From positions 1 through 64,000 of the forward strand of contig NZ_FZPH01000011.1 in assembly GCF_900188485.1 (NCBI RefSeq): a DNA stretch of 64,000 bases, written 5' to 3'. Positions within the stretch are counted from its first letter, which is position 1, and every line of letters starts with the position of its first letter. Below are positions 9,391 to 19,263 of the stretch, in pieces. This DNA comes from Asanoa hainanensis. Its GTDB lineage: Bacteria > Actinomycetota > Actinomycetes > Mycobacteriales > Micromonosporaceae. The notes under the pieces were generated by a model. That model worked only from the letters and a program-made list of their open reading frames with translations. It made no database searches and had not been told where the DNA came from. Position numbers and translations under genes: made by a program.

Positions 9391-9690
9391 GTGACGACTC
9401 AGACCGAGACTGATCAGTTGCGGGTCTGGGTGGACCAGGATCTGTGCACCGGTGACGGGCTCTGCGTGCAGTACGCGCCCGACGTGTTCGAGTTCGACAT
9501 CGACGGCCTGGCGTACGTGAAGGACGCATCCGGAGAGCTCCAGCTGTCACCTGGTGTCCGGGTCGACGTGCCCGCCCACCTGCGGCTGGACGTGCTCGAC
9601 TCGGCCAAGGACTGCCCGGGCGAGTGCATCCACGTGATGCGCGGCGACTCCGACGACGAGGTCGCCGGCCCGAACGCCCCGGTCGAGTAG
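9391..9690 (+). CDS. Single-cluster ferredoxin
   Basis: A 99-aa ferredoxin. Cysteines are at 19, 25, 75 and 79, in CTGDGLC and CPGEC. The first motif is C-x2-D-x2-C, where the second cluster Cys of a classical [4Fe-4S] ferredoxin is Asp22, as in several ferredoxins that hold a [3Fe-4S] or Asp-ligated [4Fe-4S] cluster. The C-terminus is acidic. GTG start at 9391 with GGGAGG 5-10 nt upstream. It is divergent from arc and convergent with the 9705-10280 gene; partner redox enzyme not evident nearby. Confidence 0.85.
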   Translation: MTTQTETDQLRVWVDQDLCTGDGLCVQYAPDVFEFDIDGLAYVKDASGELQLSPGVRVDVPAHLRLDVLDSAKDCPGECIHVMRGDSDDEVAGPNAPVE

Positions 9691-9704
9691 CTTTTGCCGC
9701 CGTC

Positions 9705-12387
<2,683 letters not shown>

Positions 12388-12441
12388 CGTATCGATGCTA
12401 TCGACACGACCCGCCCGCGCGGATTCGTCGTACCCCTCGTT

Positions 12442-12447
12442 TAGCGT
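12442..12447 (+). promoter_or_regulatory. Probable leaderless -10 box of the RecB-like gene
   Basis: TAGCGT ends 7 nt before the ATG at 12455; no Shine-Dalgarno is visible in the 67-bp divergent gap shared with the site-2 protease gene. The same gap holds a TATCGA direct repeat (12391-12408). Confidence 0.4.
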
Positions 12448-12454
12448 CTGGGGC

Positions 12455-13375
12455 ATGACAACGCAGGCTGTGTCCCTCGAACCGCACGACGAGGCGCCGG
12501 TTCATCCCACGCTGTCCCCCTCCCGTGCGGCCGACTTCAAGACCTGCCCGCTGCTCTACCGGTTCCGCACGATCGACCGCCTGCCGGAGACCCAGACCCC
12601 TGACCAGGCCCGCGGCACGCTGGTGCACGCGGTGCTGGAGAGGCTGTTCGACCTGCCCGCCGCCGACCGCACCGCCGCGGCGGCCGCCTCGCTCGTCGGG
12701 CCGGAGTGGTCGCGGATGGTCGAGGAGGTGCCCGCGCTCGCCGAGCTGTTCGACGACGGCCCGCCGGCGCTGGTGCCCGACGCCGCCGTCGACGTCGTCC
12801 GGCCCTGGACCACCGACGACTTCCTGGCCTCGGCCCGGTCGCTGCTCGACGGCTACTTCACGGTGGAGGACCCGCGCCGGCTCGAGCCCGCCGAGCGGGA
12901 GACGCTGATCAGCGCGCTGGTCGACGACCAGTTGCTGATCCGGGGCTACATCGACCGCCTCGACGTGTCGCCGAGCGGCGACCTGCGGGTGGTCGACTAC
13001 AAGACCGGCGGCGCGCCCCGCGAGGCCTTCGAGGCCCGGGCGCTCTTCCAGCTCAAGTTCTACGCGCTGGTCCTCTGGCGCACCCGGGGCGTCGTGCCCC
13101 GCGTGCTGCGCCTGCTCTACCTGAAAGACCAGGAGATCTGCGACTACTCCCCCGACGCCGACGAGTTGGCGCGCTTCGAACGCACGCTGCTGGCGCTGTG
13201 GCAGGCGATCGAGCGGGCCAAGGAGGCCAAGGAGTTCCAGCCCAAACCGAGCCGACTATGCGGCTGGTGCGCCCACCAGGCGCTCTGCCCGTCCTTCGGC
13301 GGCACCCCACCGCCATACCCGGTGCCTCAACAGCGCGAGGCGGCCGAGGTCGTGACCCCAGGAGCCGACGACTAG
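12455..13375 (+). CDS. RecB-family PD-(D/E)XK exonuclease with Fe-S cysteines
   Basis: A 306-aa nuclease domain protein of the Cas4/AddB-C-terminal type. It starts LSPSRAADFKTCPLLYRFR and has RGTLVHAVLERLF (His of motif I), GYIDRLDVSPSGDLRVVDYKTG (D...D-x-K core) and QLKFYALVLW (QxxxY motif). Four cysteines, one near the N-terminus (KTC) and three in the C-terminal LCGWCAHQALC, are placed to hold a [4Fe-4S] cluster as in AddB and Cas4. It is a stand-alone gene with no CRISPR nearby, so a repair role is more likely than adaptation. Corresponds to the Rv2119 position in M. tuberculosis. Confidence 0.9.
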   Translation: MTTQAVSLEPHDEAPVHPTLSPSRAADFKTCPLLYRFRTIDRLPETQTPDQARGTLVHAVLERLFDLPAADRTAAAAASLVGPEWSRMVEEVPALAELFDDGPPALVPDAAVDVVRPWTTDDFLASARSLLDGYFTVEDPRRLEPAERETLISALVDDQLLIRGYIDRLDVSPSGDLRVVDYKTGGAPREAFEARALFQLKFYALVLWRTRGVVPRVLRLLYLKDQEICDYSPDADELARFERTLLALWQAIERAKEAKEFQPKPSRLCGWCAHQALCPSFGGTPPPYPVPQQREAAEVVTPGADD

Positions 13376-13418
13376 GGGCCTGTCCTGCCAATACCTCTGG
13401 ACAGTGACGCACCGATAC

Positions 13419-13434
13419 GTGTAACTACGTACAC
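13419..13434. promoter_or_regulatory. Candidate operator of the DrrAB-type exporter operon
   Basis: GTGTA-ACTACG-TACAC: perfect 5-bp inverted arms around a 6-bp centre, 24 bp before the ATG of the ABC ATPase. The cognate repressor may be the HTH protein encoded at the end of the operon, but this is inference. Confidence 0.4.
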
Positions 13435-13457
13435 AATCGCGTCGAGAGGTGGTGGGG

Positions 13458-14474
13458 ATGACCGAACGGAGCGTGGCGTCACTGGCCCCGACGGCGGTCT
13501 CTGACGTCGTCGCGGCGGTCGAGGTGGTGGACCTGGCGGTGTCGTACGGGGCCGTGAAGGCTCTCGACGGGTTGAGTCTCACTGTCTCGCCTGGCACCGT
13601 GTTCGGGCTGCTCGGGCCTAACGGCGCCGGGAAGACCACGCTGGTGCGGGTGCTGTCGACGCTGTTGCGGCCGGGGCGCGGGCAGGCTCGGGTGCTCGGC
13701 CACGACGTCGTTCGCGAGCCGCTCGCCGTGCGGCTGATGATCGGGCTCGCCGGGCAGTCGGCGGCGGTCGACGCGGAACTGACCGGGCGCGAGAACCTCG
13801 AGATGGTCGGCCAGCTCTACCGGCTGCCGCGGGCCGAGGCGCGCCGCCGGGCGGCCGACATCCTCGAGCGCTTCGACCTGGCGGACGCGGCGAACCGGCG
13901 GGTCGGCACCTACTCCGGCGGTATGCGCCGGCGGCTCGACCTGGCGGCGAGCCTGACCGGGCGACCGCCCGTGCTGCTGCTCGACGAGCCCACCACCGGG
14001 CTGGACCCGCGGTCGCGGCTGGAGCTGTGGGCGATCGTCGACGAGCTTCGCGACGCCGGCACGACGGTGCTGCTGACGACGCAATACCTGGACGAGGCCG
14101 ACCGGCTCGCCCAGCGCATCGCCGTGATCGACGCGGGCAAGGTGATCGCGGAGGGCACCCCGGCCGAGCTGAAGGCCGAAGCCGGCACCGACGTCCTCCG
14201 GATCCGCCTGCCCGACCCCGCCGGGCTGGCCATGGCGGCGCCGTTGCTGGCCGACCTCGCGGCGGCCGGCACCACCGTCGACACCTCCGACGACGAGCTC
14301 ACGGTGCGGGTGGCCCGGCCGGACGCCTCGGCCGAGGCAGTGCGCCGTCTCGACCGCGCGGGGCTGACCGTGTCGGTGATCCAGTTGACCCAGCCCAGCC
14401 TCGACGACGTCTTCCTGTCGCTGACGGGCCACACCGCCGCCGCGACCGATTCGACCGGGGAGGAGAGCGCATGA
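13458..14474 (+). CDS. DrrA-type ABC exporter ATPase
   Basis: ATPase of a two-gene drug or lipid exporter. The 338-aa protein has Walker A GLLGPNGAGKTTLV, a Q-loop (GLAGQSAAVDAELTG), signature YSGGMRRRLDLAASL, Walker B VLLLDEPTTGLD and the H-loop region with Gln (TTQYLDEA), and the ~90-residue C-terminal regulatory domain of the DrrA family. ATG 13458 is chosen because GAGAGG lies 8 nt upstream; an in-frame GTG 9 nt earlier is possible. Its stop overlaps the permease start (ATGA). Confidence 0.92.
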   Translation: MTERSVASLAPTAVSDVVAAVEVVDLAVSYGAVKALDGLSLTVSPGTVFGLLGPNGAGKTTLVRVLSTLLRPGRGQARVLGHDVVREPLAVRLMIGLAGQSAAVDAELTGRENLEMVGQLYRLPRAEARRRAADILERFDLADAANRRVGTYSGGMRRRLDLAASLTGRPPVLLLDEPTTGLDPRSRLELWAIVDELRDAGTTVLLTTQYLDEADRLAQRIAVIDAGKVIAEGTPAELKAEAGTDVLRIRLPDPAGLAMAAPLLADLAAAGTTVDTSDDELTVRVARPDASAEAVRRLDRAGLTVSVIQLTQPSLDDVFLSLTGHTAAATDSTGEESA

Positions 14475-15292
14475 CCGACACCACGGTTCGCCGGGTCGGG
14501 CTCGTCGACCGCGGTGGGCGGCAGCGGCTGACGCTCGGGGGCATCCTGCGCGACAGCCGCGTGATGGCGCAACGGCAGCTCCGCAAGACGCTCCGGCGGC
14601 CGACGTACATCGTGTTCTCGTTCGTGCAGCCGGTCATCTTCGTCCTGCTGTTCCGCTACATCTTCGGCGGCGCGATCGACACCGGGTCGGTCTCGTACGT
14701 CAACTACCTCATGCCCGGGATCATCGTCCAGACCGCGGTGTTCGGCGCTATGGTCACCGGCATCGGGCTGACCGAGGACCTCGCGACCGGGGTGGTCGAC
14801 CGACTGCGCTCGCTGCCGATGGCGCGCTCCGCCGTCCTGTTCGGACGGACGGCCGCCGACGCGGTCACGAACGTGCTCACCCTGATCGTGATGACCGCGG
14901 TCGGCCTGGCCGTCGGGTTCCGCCCGTCGCAGCCGGCCTGGCAGCTAGCCGCGGCGTTCGTGCTGGTGCTCGCCTTCTCGTACGTGTTCTCGTGGATCAG
15001 CGCCTGGGTCGGACTGTCCGTCAAGAACCCGGAGACCGCCCAGTCCGCCGGGTTCATCTGGGTGTTCCCGCTGACGTTCGCGTCGTCGGCGTTCGTGCCG
15101 ACCGACTCGATGCCGGCGGCGGTCCGTGCCTTCTCCGAGGTCAACCCGGTGAGCCTGTGCGTCGACGCCGTGCGCGCCCTCACGATCGGCGGCCCGTCAC
15201 CCACGGCACCGGCGCTGCAGACCCTGGCCTGGCTCGCCGGACTCCTCGTGATCTTCGTGGCTCTCGCGGTGCGGGCCTTCCGCCGTGCCTGA
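14471..15292 (+). CDS. ABC-2 type (DrrB-like) permease
   Basis: Membrane partner of the preceding ATPase: 273 aa, six predicted membrane helices, and the family motif GVVDRLRSLPMARSAVLFGR in the first cytoplasmic loop region, with PLTFASSAFVPTDSMP before the last helices. The pair is typical of daunorubicin-resistance-like exporters, although the substrate cannot be deduced. Coupled to the ATPase by a 4-bp overlap and overlaps the next gene by 8 bp. Confidence 0.92.
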   Translation: MTDTTVRRVGLVDRGGRQRLTLGGILRDSRVMAQRQLRKTLRRPTYIVFSFVQPVIFVLLFRYIFGGAIDTGSVSYVNYLMPGIIVQTAVFGAMVTGIGLTEDLATGVVDRLRSLPMARSAVLFGRTAADAVTNVLTLIVMTAVGLAVGFRPSQPAWQLAAAFVLVLAFSYVFSWISAWVGLSVKNPETAQSAGFIWVFPLTFASSAFVPTDSMPAAVRAFSEVNPVSLCVDAVRALTIGGPSPTAPALQTLAWLAGLLVIFVALAVRAFRRA

Positions 15293-15893
15293 CGACGACC
15301 GTCCCGGCCGGACCTTGAGCGCGGACGTGTTCTCGGCGCTGACCTTCTGGCCGGATTACAGCTCGACTCCGGCGCCGCGGGTGCCGGTCGCGGTGCTGGT
15401 GCCCTTCTTCAACGACCTGCTCGACGAACTGCCGTGGTGGAACCCGGCCTGGCGGGTGACGAGGATAAGTGCCGTCGAACCGAGCGGCGCGATGGTGGGT
15501 GGCTCGGGCTTCGACGAGGTCACCGTGCTGGGTGAGGTCGGCGACGCGGATCCCCAGCCGTTCGTCGGGCGGGTCCGCCTGCAGGACGACCGGCTGGTCC
15601 GGTTCCAGGCCAAGATCGGCGACGTGGTCATCGAGCCGGGTTCGACGCCCGCGGGAGAGCCGGAGCAGGATCCGTTCGCCGCGCTGGTCCGGGTCCTGAT
15701 GGACGTACGCGGGCTCCGGATCCGCGACGTGGCCCGGGGCGCCTTCCTGTCCGAGGCGACGATCCGCTGCCTGCGCGGCGGCTGGAGCCCGGACCCGGTC
15801 GTGGCCCGCCGGGTCGCGGAGGCTTTGGACGTGACACCCGAAGAGCTGCTGGCGGCCGCCGGACACGATGCGGAGCCGGACGGGCCTCGCTAG
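15285..15893 (+). CDS. Putative regulator with C-terminal helix-turn-helix
   Basis: A 202-aa protein with an unrecognised N-terminal ~125 residues and a C-terminal HTH of XRE type: DVARGAFLSEATIRCLRGGWSPDPVVARRVAEALDVTPEELLAAAG. Having the DNA-binding domain at the C-terminus with an XRE-like fold is unusual. GTG start overlaps the permease gene by 8 bp, so it is co-expressed with the exporter and is the obvious candidate to control it. The N-terminal part (PVAVLVPFFNDLLDELPWWNPAW, FQAKIGDVVIEPG) may be a ligand-binding domain; that is inference. Confidence 0.65.
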   Translation: MPDDDRPGRTLSADVFSALTFWPDYSSTPAPRVPVAVLVPFFNDLLDELPWWNPAWRVTRISAVEPSGAMVGGSGFDEVTVLGEVGDADPQPFVGRVRLQDDRLVRFQAKIGDVVIEPGSTPAGEPEQDPFAALVRVLMDVRGLRIRDVARGAFLSEATIRCLRGGWSPDPVVARRVAEALDVTPEELLAAAGHDAEPDGPR

Positions 15894-16136
15894 GGGCGGC
15901 TCGCTGCTCGGGATGAGCGTCGCCGCGGCGAGCTCGATGTGGCGTCCGGACTTGCGCGGACGCGGGTCCGACCTCGGTGCCGTACGTGGCCGGCGTCCAG
16001 GCGGGCGCCGGCGCCGACCGGACCTGGTACCGGCTGCGGCCAGCATGCGGCCGGGCGCAAACCCCGATCAGACCCGCCTGCCGCACCTGGCCCCGCCAAG
16101 TGCGCGAGACCCTATTAGACCCGCCGCCGGGCCCCG
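15894..16136. other. GC-rich intergenic stretch before the 43/44-bp array
   Basis: No convincing gene is seen here on either strand. Several frames stay open only because of the base composition. It may contain the transcription end of the exporter operon, but no clean stem-loop is visible. Confidence 0.4.
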
Positions 16137-16481
16137 CCGGCATCCAGCGCGGACCCCGGACCTGCCGCCGTACCCCTCCGGCATCAGCGCGCACGGACCC
16201 CCGACCTGCCGCCGTACCCCGCCGGCATCCAACGCGCGGACCCCGGACCTGCCGCCGTACCCCGCCGACATCCAACGCGCGGACCGCGGACCTGCCGCCG
16301 TGCCCCGCCGGCATCAGCGCGCACGGACCCCGGGCCCACCGCCGTACCCCGCCGGCATCCAACGCGCGAACCGCGGACCTGCCGCCGTACCCCTCCGGCA
16401 TCAGCGCGCACGGACCCCGGGCCCACCGCCGTACCCCTCCGGCATCCAACGCGCGGACCGCGGACCCGACACCGTACACGG
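16137..16481. repeat. Tandem repeat array, eight units of 41-44 bp in two alternating types
   Basis: Units begin CCGGCATC and start at 16137, 16178, 16222, 16265, 16308, 16352, 16395 and 16439. Type A reads CATCCAACGCGCGGACC after the start; type B reads CATCAGCGCGCACGGACC. The order is A-B-A-A-B-A-B-A, and all end in a variant of CGCCGTACCCC. An A+B pair is 87 bp, a multiple of 3, so frames through the array stay open and give a 29-residue peptide repeat; I regard these as non-coding. No unique spacers exist, so it is not a CRISPR array. Confidence 0.85.
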
Positions 16482-16548
16482 CCGGTCTTCGCGTGTGGTC
16501 CGTCGTCGACCTTGCCTGGCGCGGCGCCATGATCCGCCAGCCGCCCCC

Positions 16549-16980
16549 TTAGCGGTCGTCGGCGTGGTTCGTTGCCGGCTTGATGAGTTCGAGCAGGTTG
16601 CCCTCCGGGTCCTTGACGTAGGCGAAGCGCATGCCCGGTCGCGCTGCGGCGGCGGGAGCCGAAACCGCTCGCCCGCCCGCGCGCAACAGGCGGTCGAAGG
16701 CCGCGTCGAGGTCGTCCACGTACACGGCCCAATGGAAGTAGCCCTGCGTGCCAGCGCCGTCGAGCGGGTCGGTGAACTCTTGCGGCGCGGACCCGCCGCG
16801 TTCGATCAGCTCGATCTTGAGGCCGTCCTCCGCGCGCAGGATGACCGAGCGGACGTGGGCCTCGGGCACGTCGACGGTCTCCTCGACCGCGGTGAGACCG
16901 AGGGCGTCGCCGTAGAAACGGCGCTGGGCGTCGAGATCGGCGACCGAGAGCCCGACGTGGTCGAAGACGAAAGTCGGCAT
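16549..16980 (-). CDS. VOC/glyoxalase-family protein
   Basis: A 143-aa protein of the vicinal-oxygen-chelate fold: FDHVGLSVADLDAQRRFYGDALGL at the N-terminus and RFAYVKDPEGNLLELIKP at the C-terminus carry the usual His and Glu metal ligands (H9, H in FHWAVYV, E in LLELI). Two beta-alpha-beta-beta-beta units fit the length. GGGAGG lies upstream of the ATG. It is divergent from a TetR gene across a gap with two operator palindromes, so it is almost certainly the TetR target; its substrate is unknown. Confidence 0.85.
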   Translation of the reverse strand: MPTFVFDHVGLSVADLDAQRRFYGDALGLTAVEETVDVPEAHVRSVILRAEDGLKIELIERGGSAPQEFTDPLDGAGTQGYFHWAVYVDDLDAAFDRLLRAGGRAVSAPAAAARPGMRFAYVKDPEGNLLELIKPATNHADDR

Positions 16981-16995
16981 GGTTCCTCCCGTGGT

Positions 16996-17030
16996 GGTTA
17001 AAGCCATTAACCAGGTTAGCGCCATTAACC
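16996..17030. promoter_or_regulatory. Tandem TetR operators between VOC gene and tetR
   Basis: Two near-identical palindromes 18 bp apart: GGTTAAAGCCATTAACC (16996-17012; 6-bp arms) and GGTTAGCGCCATTAACC (17014-17030; 5-bp arms). They fill the 63-bp divergent gap and would allow cooperative binding by two repressor dimers, shutting both genes off. Confidence 0.75.
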
Positions 17031-17043
17031 ATGGGCGGCTACC

Positions 17044-17640
17044 ATGATGCGCATGCCGCCCTCCCCCCGCCCGACCGGCCTGCACCACGGCGACCTGCGC
17101 AACGCCCTGCTCGCTGCCGCCCTCGAGCTGGTGGCCGAGCGCGGCACCCAGGGCTTCACCCTGGCCGAGACCAGCCGCCGGGCCGGGGTGAGCGTCGCGG
17201 CGCCCTACAAGCACTTCGCGGACAAGGACGCGCTGCTCGCGGAGCTGGCCCGCACGGGCTACGAGCGGCAGCACGACCTGTTCCAGGCCGCGATGGCCGC
17301 GGAGTCGGACCCGGTCGAGCAGTTGGCCGCCTTCGCCGGCGCCTATGTCGCGTTCGCCGCCGAGAACAAGGCCCTCTTCGAGATCACCTTCGGGGCGGGG
17401 CTGGAGAAACAGCGCTACCCCGCGCTGGCGGAGGCGGGCGACCGCGTCCTGGCGCTGCTACGCGGTCCGGCGGCGCGGCTCGGACCCGAAACCGACGACC
17501 TCATCCACACCATCGGCGCGGCCGCGCACGGCTTCGCGGCGTTTCTCGCCGAGGGCATCTTCGGCGAGCCCACCTCGGCCCTGGCGGCGACCCAGCGCCG
17601 GGCCCGGGACGCGGCCCGGAAACTGGCCCTTGCGCGATAA
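17044..17640 (+). CDS. TetR-family repressor
   Basis: A 198-aa regulator. The N-terminal HTH (ALLAAALELVAERGTQGFTLAETSRRAGVSVAAPYKHFADKDALLAELA) is typical. The C-terminal ligand domain has AYVAFAAENKALFEITFGAG, as in the TetR_C_33/WHG-type subfamily. Three ATG codons at 17044, 17047 and 17053 are possible starts; the first is given. Faces the VOC gene across two operators and so should be autoregulated. The PadR module follows 25 bp downstream. Confidence 0.9.
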   Translation: MMRMPPSPRPTGLHHGDLRNALLAAALELVAERGTQGFTLAETSRRAGVSVAAPYKHFADKDALLAELARTGYERQHDLFQAAMAAESDPVEQLAAFAGAYVAFAAENKALFEITFGAGLEKQRYPALAEAGDRVLALLRGPAARLGPETDDLIHTIGAAAHGFAAFLAEGIFGEPTSALAATQRRARDAARKLALAR

Positions 17641-17643
17641 CTC

Positions 17644-17657
17644 TATCTAGGTAGATA
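17644..17657. promoter_or_regulatory. PadR-type operator overlapping a -10 box
   Basis: TATCTA-GG-TAGATA: perfect 6-bp inverted repeat, AT-rich in a very GC-rich context. Its right arm, TAGATA, ends 8 nt before the padR start, so binding would block the promoter: a classic autoregulatory layout. Confidence 0.65.
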
Positions 17658-17665
17658 TTAGTGCG

Positions 17666-17986
17666 ATGGTACGTGTACGACGCCCGTCGCCGCAGACCGT
17701 GGCCGTGCTCGCCGCCCTCGCCGAGGCCGGCGACGGCTGGAGCCACGGCTACGACCTGTGCCGCGCGCTCGGGCTCAAGGCCGGCACGGTCTACCCGATC
17801 CTGATCCGCTTGACCGAGCGCGGGCACGTCGAGACCTCGTGGGAGACCGACCCACCGCGCGGACGACCGGCCCGGCACCTCTACCGGCTCAACACCGCGG
17901 GCGCCGAGCTCGCCCGCGCCGTCGCCGCGCCCGCGCGGGCCGCCGACGGCGCGACCTCACCCCGGCTCGCGCCCGGGCCCGCCTGA
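17666..17986 (+). CDS. PadR-family transcriptional regulator
   Basis: A 106-aa winged-helix protein: VLAALAEAGDGWSHGYDLCRALGLKAGTVYPILIRLTERGHVETSWE, with the PadR hallmark GTVYPxLxRLxxxGxV and the wing PRGRPARHLYRLNTAG. The C-terminal dimerisation helix is short and replaced by a Pro/Ala-rich tail (PARAADGATSPRLAPGPA), so this is a small-subfamily PadR. 22 bp upstream of a large membrane protein gene; the pair forms an autoregulated unit. Confidence 0.88.
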   Translation: MVRVRRPSPQTVAVLAALAEAGDGWSHGYDLCRALGLKAGTVYPILIRLTERGHVETSWETDPPRGRPARHLYRLNTAGAELARAVAAPARAADGATSPRLAPGPA

Positions 17987-18008
17987 GACCCCGTCCGGAG
18001 GCAACCCG

Positions 18009-19241
18009 ATGCTCGCCCTGCTTTTCCTCGCGGTGCTGGGGATCGCGCCCTTGCTGGCGCTCGTACTCCTGATGACCCGACTCCCCCGGGCCGGCGCCGG
18101 GTCGCCCGGCACCCGCGTCCGGGCGGCGCTGCGATCCGGGCTCGCGCGCCCGGTCTGGCCGGGGCTGGTCGCTGTCGTGGTCGTCGCCGGAGCGCTCACC
18201 TTCGGCCTGGAACAGGGCTACCTGGCCGCCGTCCCGAACAGCCCGCGCTGGGGCTTCGACGTGGCGCTGCTCGCCGTAATGCTGGCGCCGGCCGGCGCGC
18301 TCGCCTGTGCCGGGCTCAGCGCGCTGGCCGCGGCCGCCGTCGCCCAGGCCCGCGGTTTCGGCGCCGGAACCGTCACCGGGCTGCTGACGCTGCTCGCCGT
18401 GGCTGTCGGAAGTGCCGCCGCCCACCTGCCGCTGTTGGCGATCTACCGGGCGGACCCGAGCGGCTTCCCGGTCATCCCGAACCTCGGCGAGGGCGACCTG
18501 CTCGCACCGTTCACGATCTTTCCCGCCGCGCTGATCTGGGCCGCGCCGTGGCCGGTCATCGGCGCCGCCCTCGACGCGCGCGAGGACTCGCGGCCCCCGG
18601 TGCGCGACCGCTGGCAACTCCTGCTCGACCTGACCACCGCCGACCTGCCGGAGAGCCGGTCCGCCTGGGGAGCGGCGTTGCGCGCCGAGCTGGCGGTCAT
18701 CGACCCGCCGAAGGAACGGCGCGGGTTCGCCCTCGGCGGGGCATGGGCGGCGGTCCGATCAGGCGCCTCGCGCGGCACATGGCTGGGCGCCGCCGGGGTG
18801 CTGCTCGTCGTGGCCGCCGCGTCGCTGGCGGCCTCGCGCTGGGAGCTCGCACACGGCCGGGGAGGTGTCCTCGTTTTCTGGACGACGGTCCCGAACCTCC
18901 TGCTGCTGGCGATCGCCCTCGCCACGGCCTGGCGCACCCGCTCCTTCGGCGCGGGCCTGCGCGCCGGCCTACTGGCCGGCTTAGCGGCTCTCGTGGCGGT
19001 GCTCGTGGTCGGCATCCCGGAGGCAGTGGTCTGGGCAAACCAACGGGCGGGCTACCTGACCACCGGCGACGCCGTCCCACCCGACTGGCAGTCCGCGGTC
19101 CGCGACCTGCTCCGACCGGAGTTCCTGGTCAGCATCGTCGTGGCCTGGACAGCGGCGGTCGCCAGCGGCGCGGCGGTCGGCGCGGCCCTGGGCCGCCTAC
19201 ACCGCAGAGCCCACCCCAACGAGACGACGGCCACCGTCTAG
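18009..19241 (+). CDS. Integral membrane protein in the PadR operon, function unknown
   Basis: A 410-aa protein with about ten hydrophobic segments. A cytoplasmic central part (about residues 195-250) reads DRWQLLLDLTTADLPESRSAWGAALRAELAVIDPPKERRGFALGG, a region that recurs in PadR-linked actinobacterial membrane proteins. It resembles the membrane partner of small PadR regulators but lacks an ATPase gene beside it. Likely expressed when PadR releases 17644-17657. Transport or stress function would be inference. Confidence 0.7.
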   Translation: MLALLFLAVLGIAPLLALVLLMTRLPRAGAGSPGTRVRAALRSGLARPVWPGLVAVVVVAGALTFGLEQGYLAAVPNSPRWGFDVALLAVMLAPAGALACAGLSALAAAAVAQARGFGAGTVTGLLTLLAVAVGSAAAHLPLLAIYRADPSGFPVIPNLGEGDLLAPFTIFPAALIWAAPWPVIGAALDAREDSRPPVRDRWQLLLDLTTADLPESRSAWGAALRAELAVIDPPKERRGFALGGAWAAVRSGASRGTWLGAAGVLLVVAAASLAASRWELAHGRGGVLVFWTTVPNLLLLAIALATAWRTRSFGAGLRAGLLAGLAALVAVLVVGIPEAVVWANQRAGYLTTGDAVPPDWQSAVRDLLRPEFLVSIVVAWTAAVASGAAVGAALGRLHRRAHPNETTATV

Positions 19242-19263
19242 CGCGCCGGAGCGCGGGCCAGCT

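Noticed and set aside
12455-13375. Cas4 of a CRISPR system
   Set aside because: Same nuclease fold and cysteines, but no cas1/cas2 or repeats; position matches the chromosomal recB-like gene of actinobacteria.
16137-16481. CRISPR array
   Set aside because: Units are of 41-44 bp with no unique spacers; both halves of every unit recur, and no cas gene is present.
16184-17032. Minus-strand frame across the array and the VOC gene as one long gene
   Set aside because: It reads the VOC gene in the wrong frame; the VOC start at 16980 with a ribosome site is convincing.
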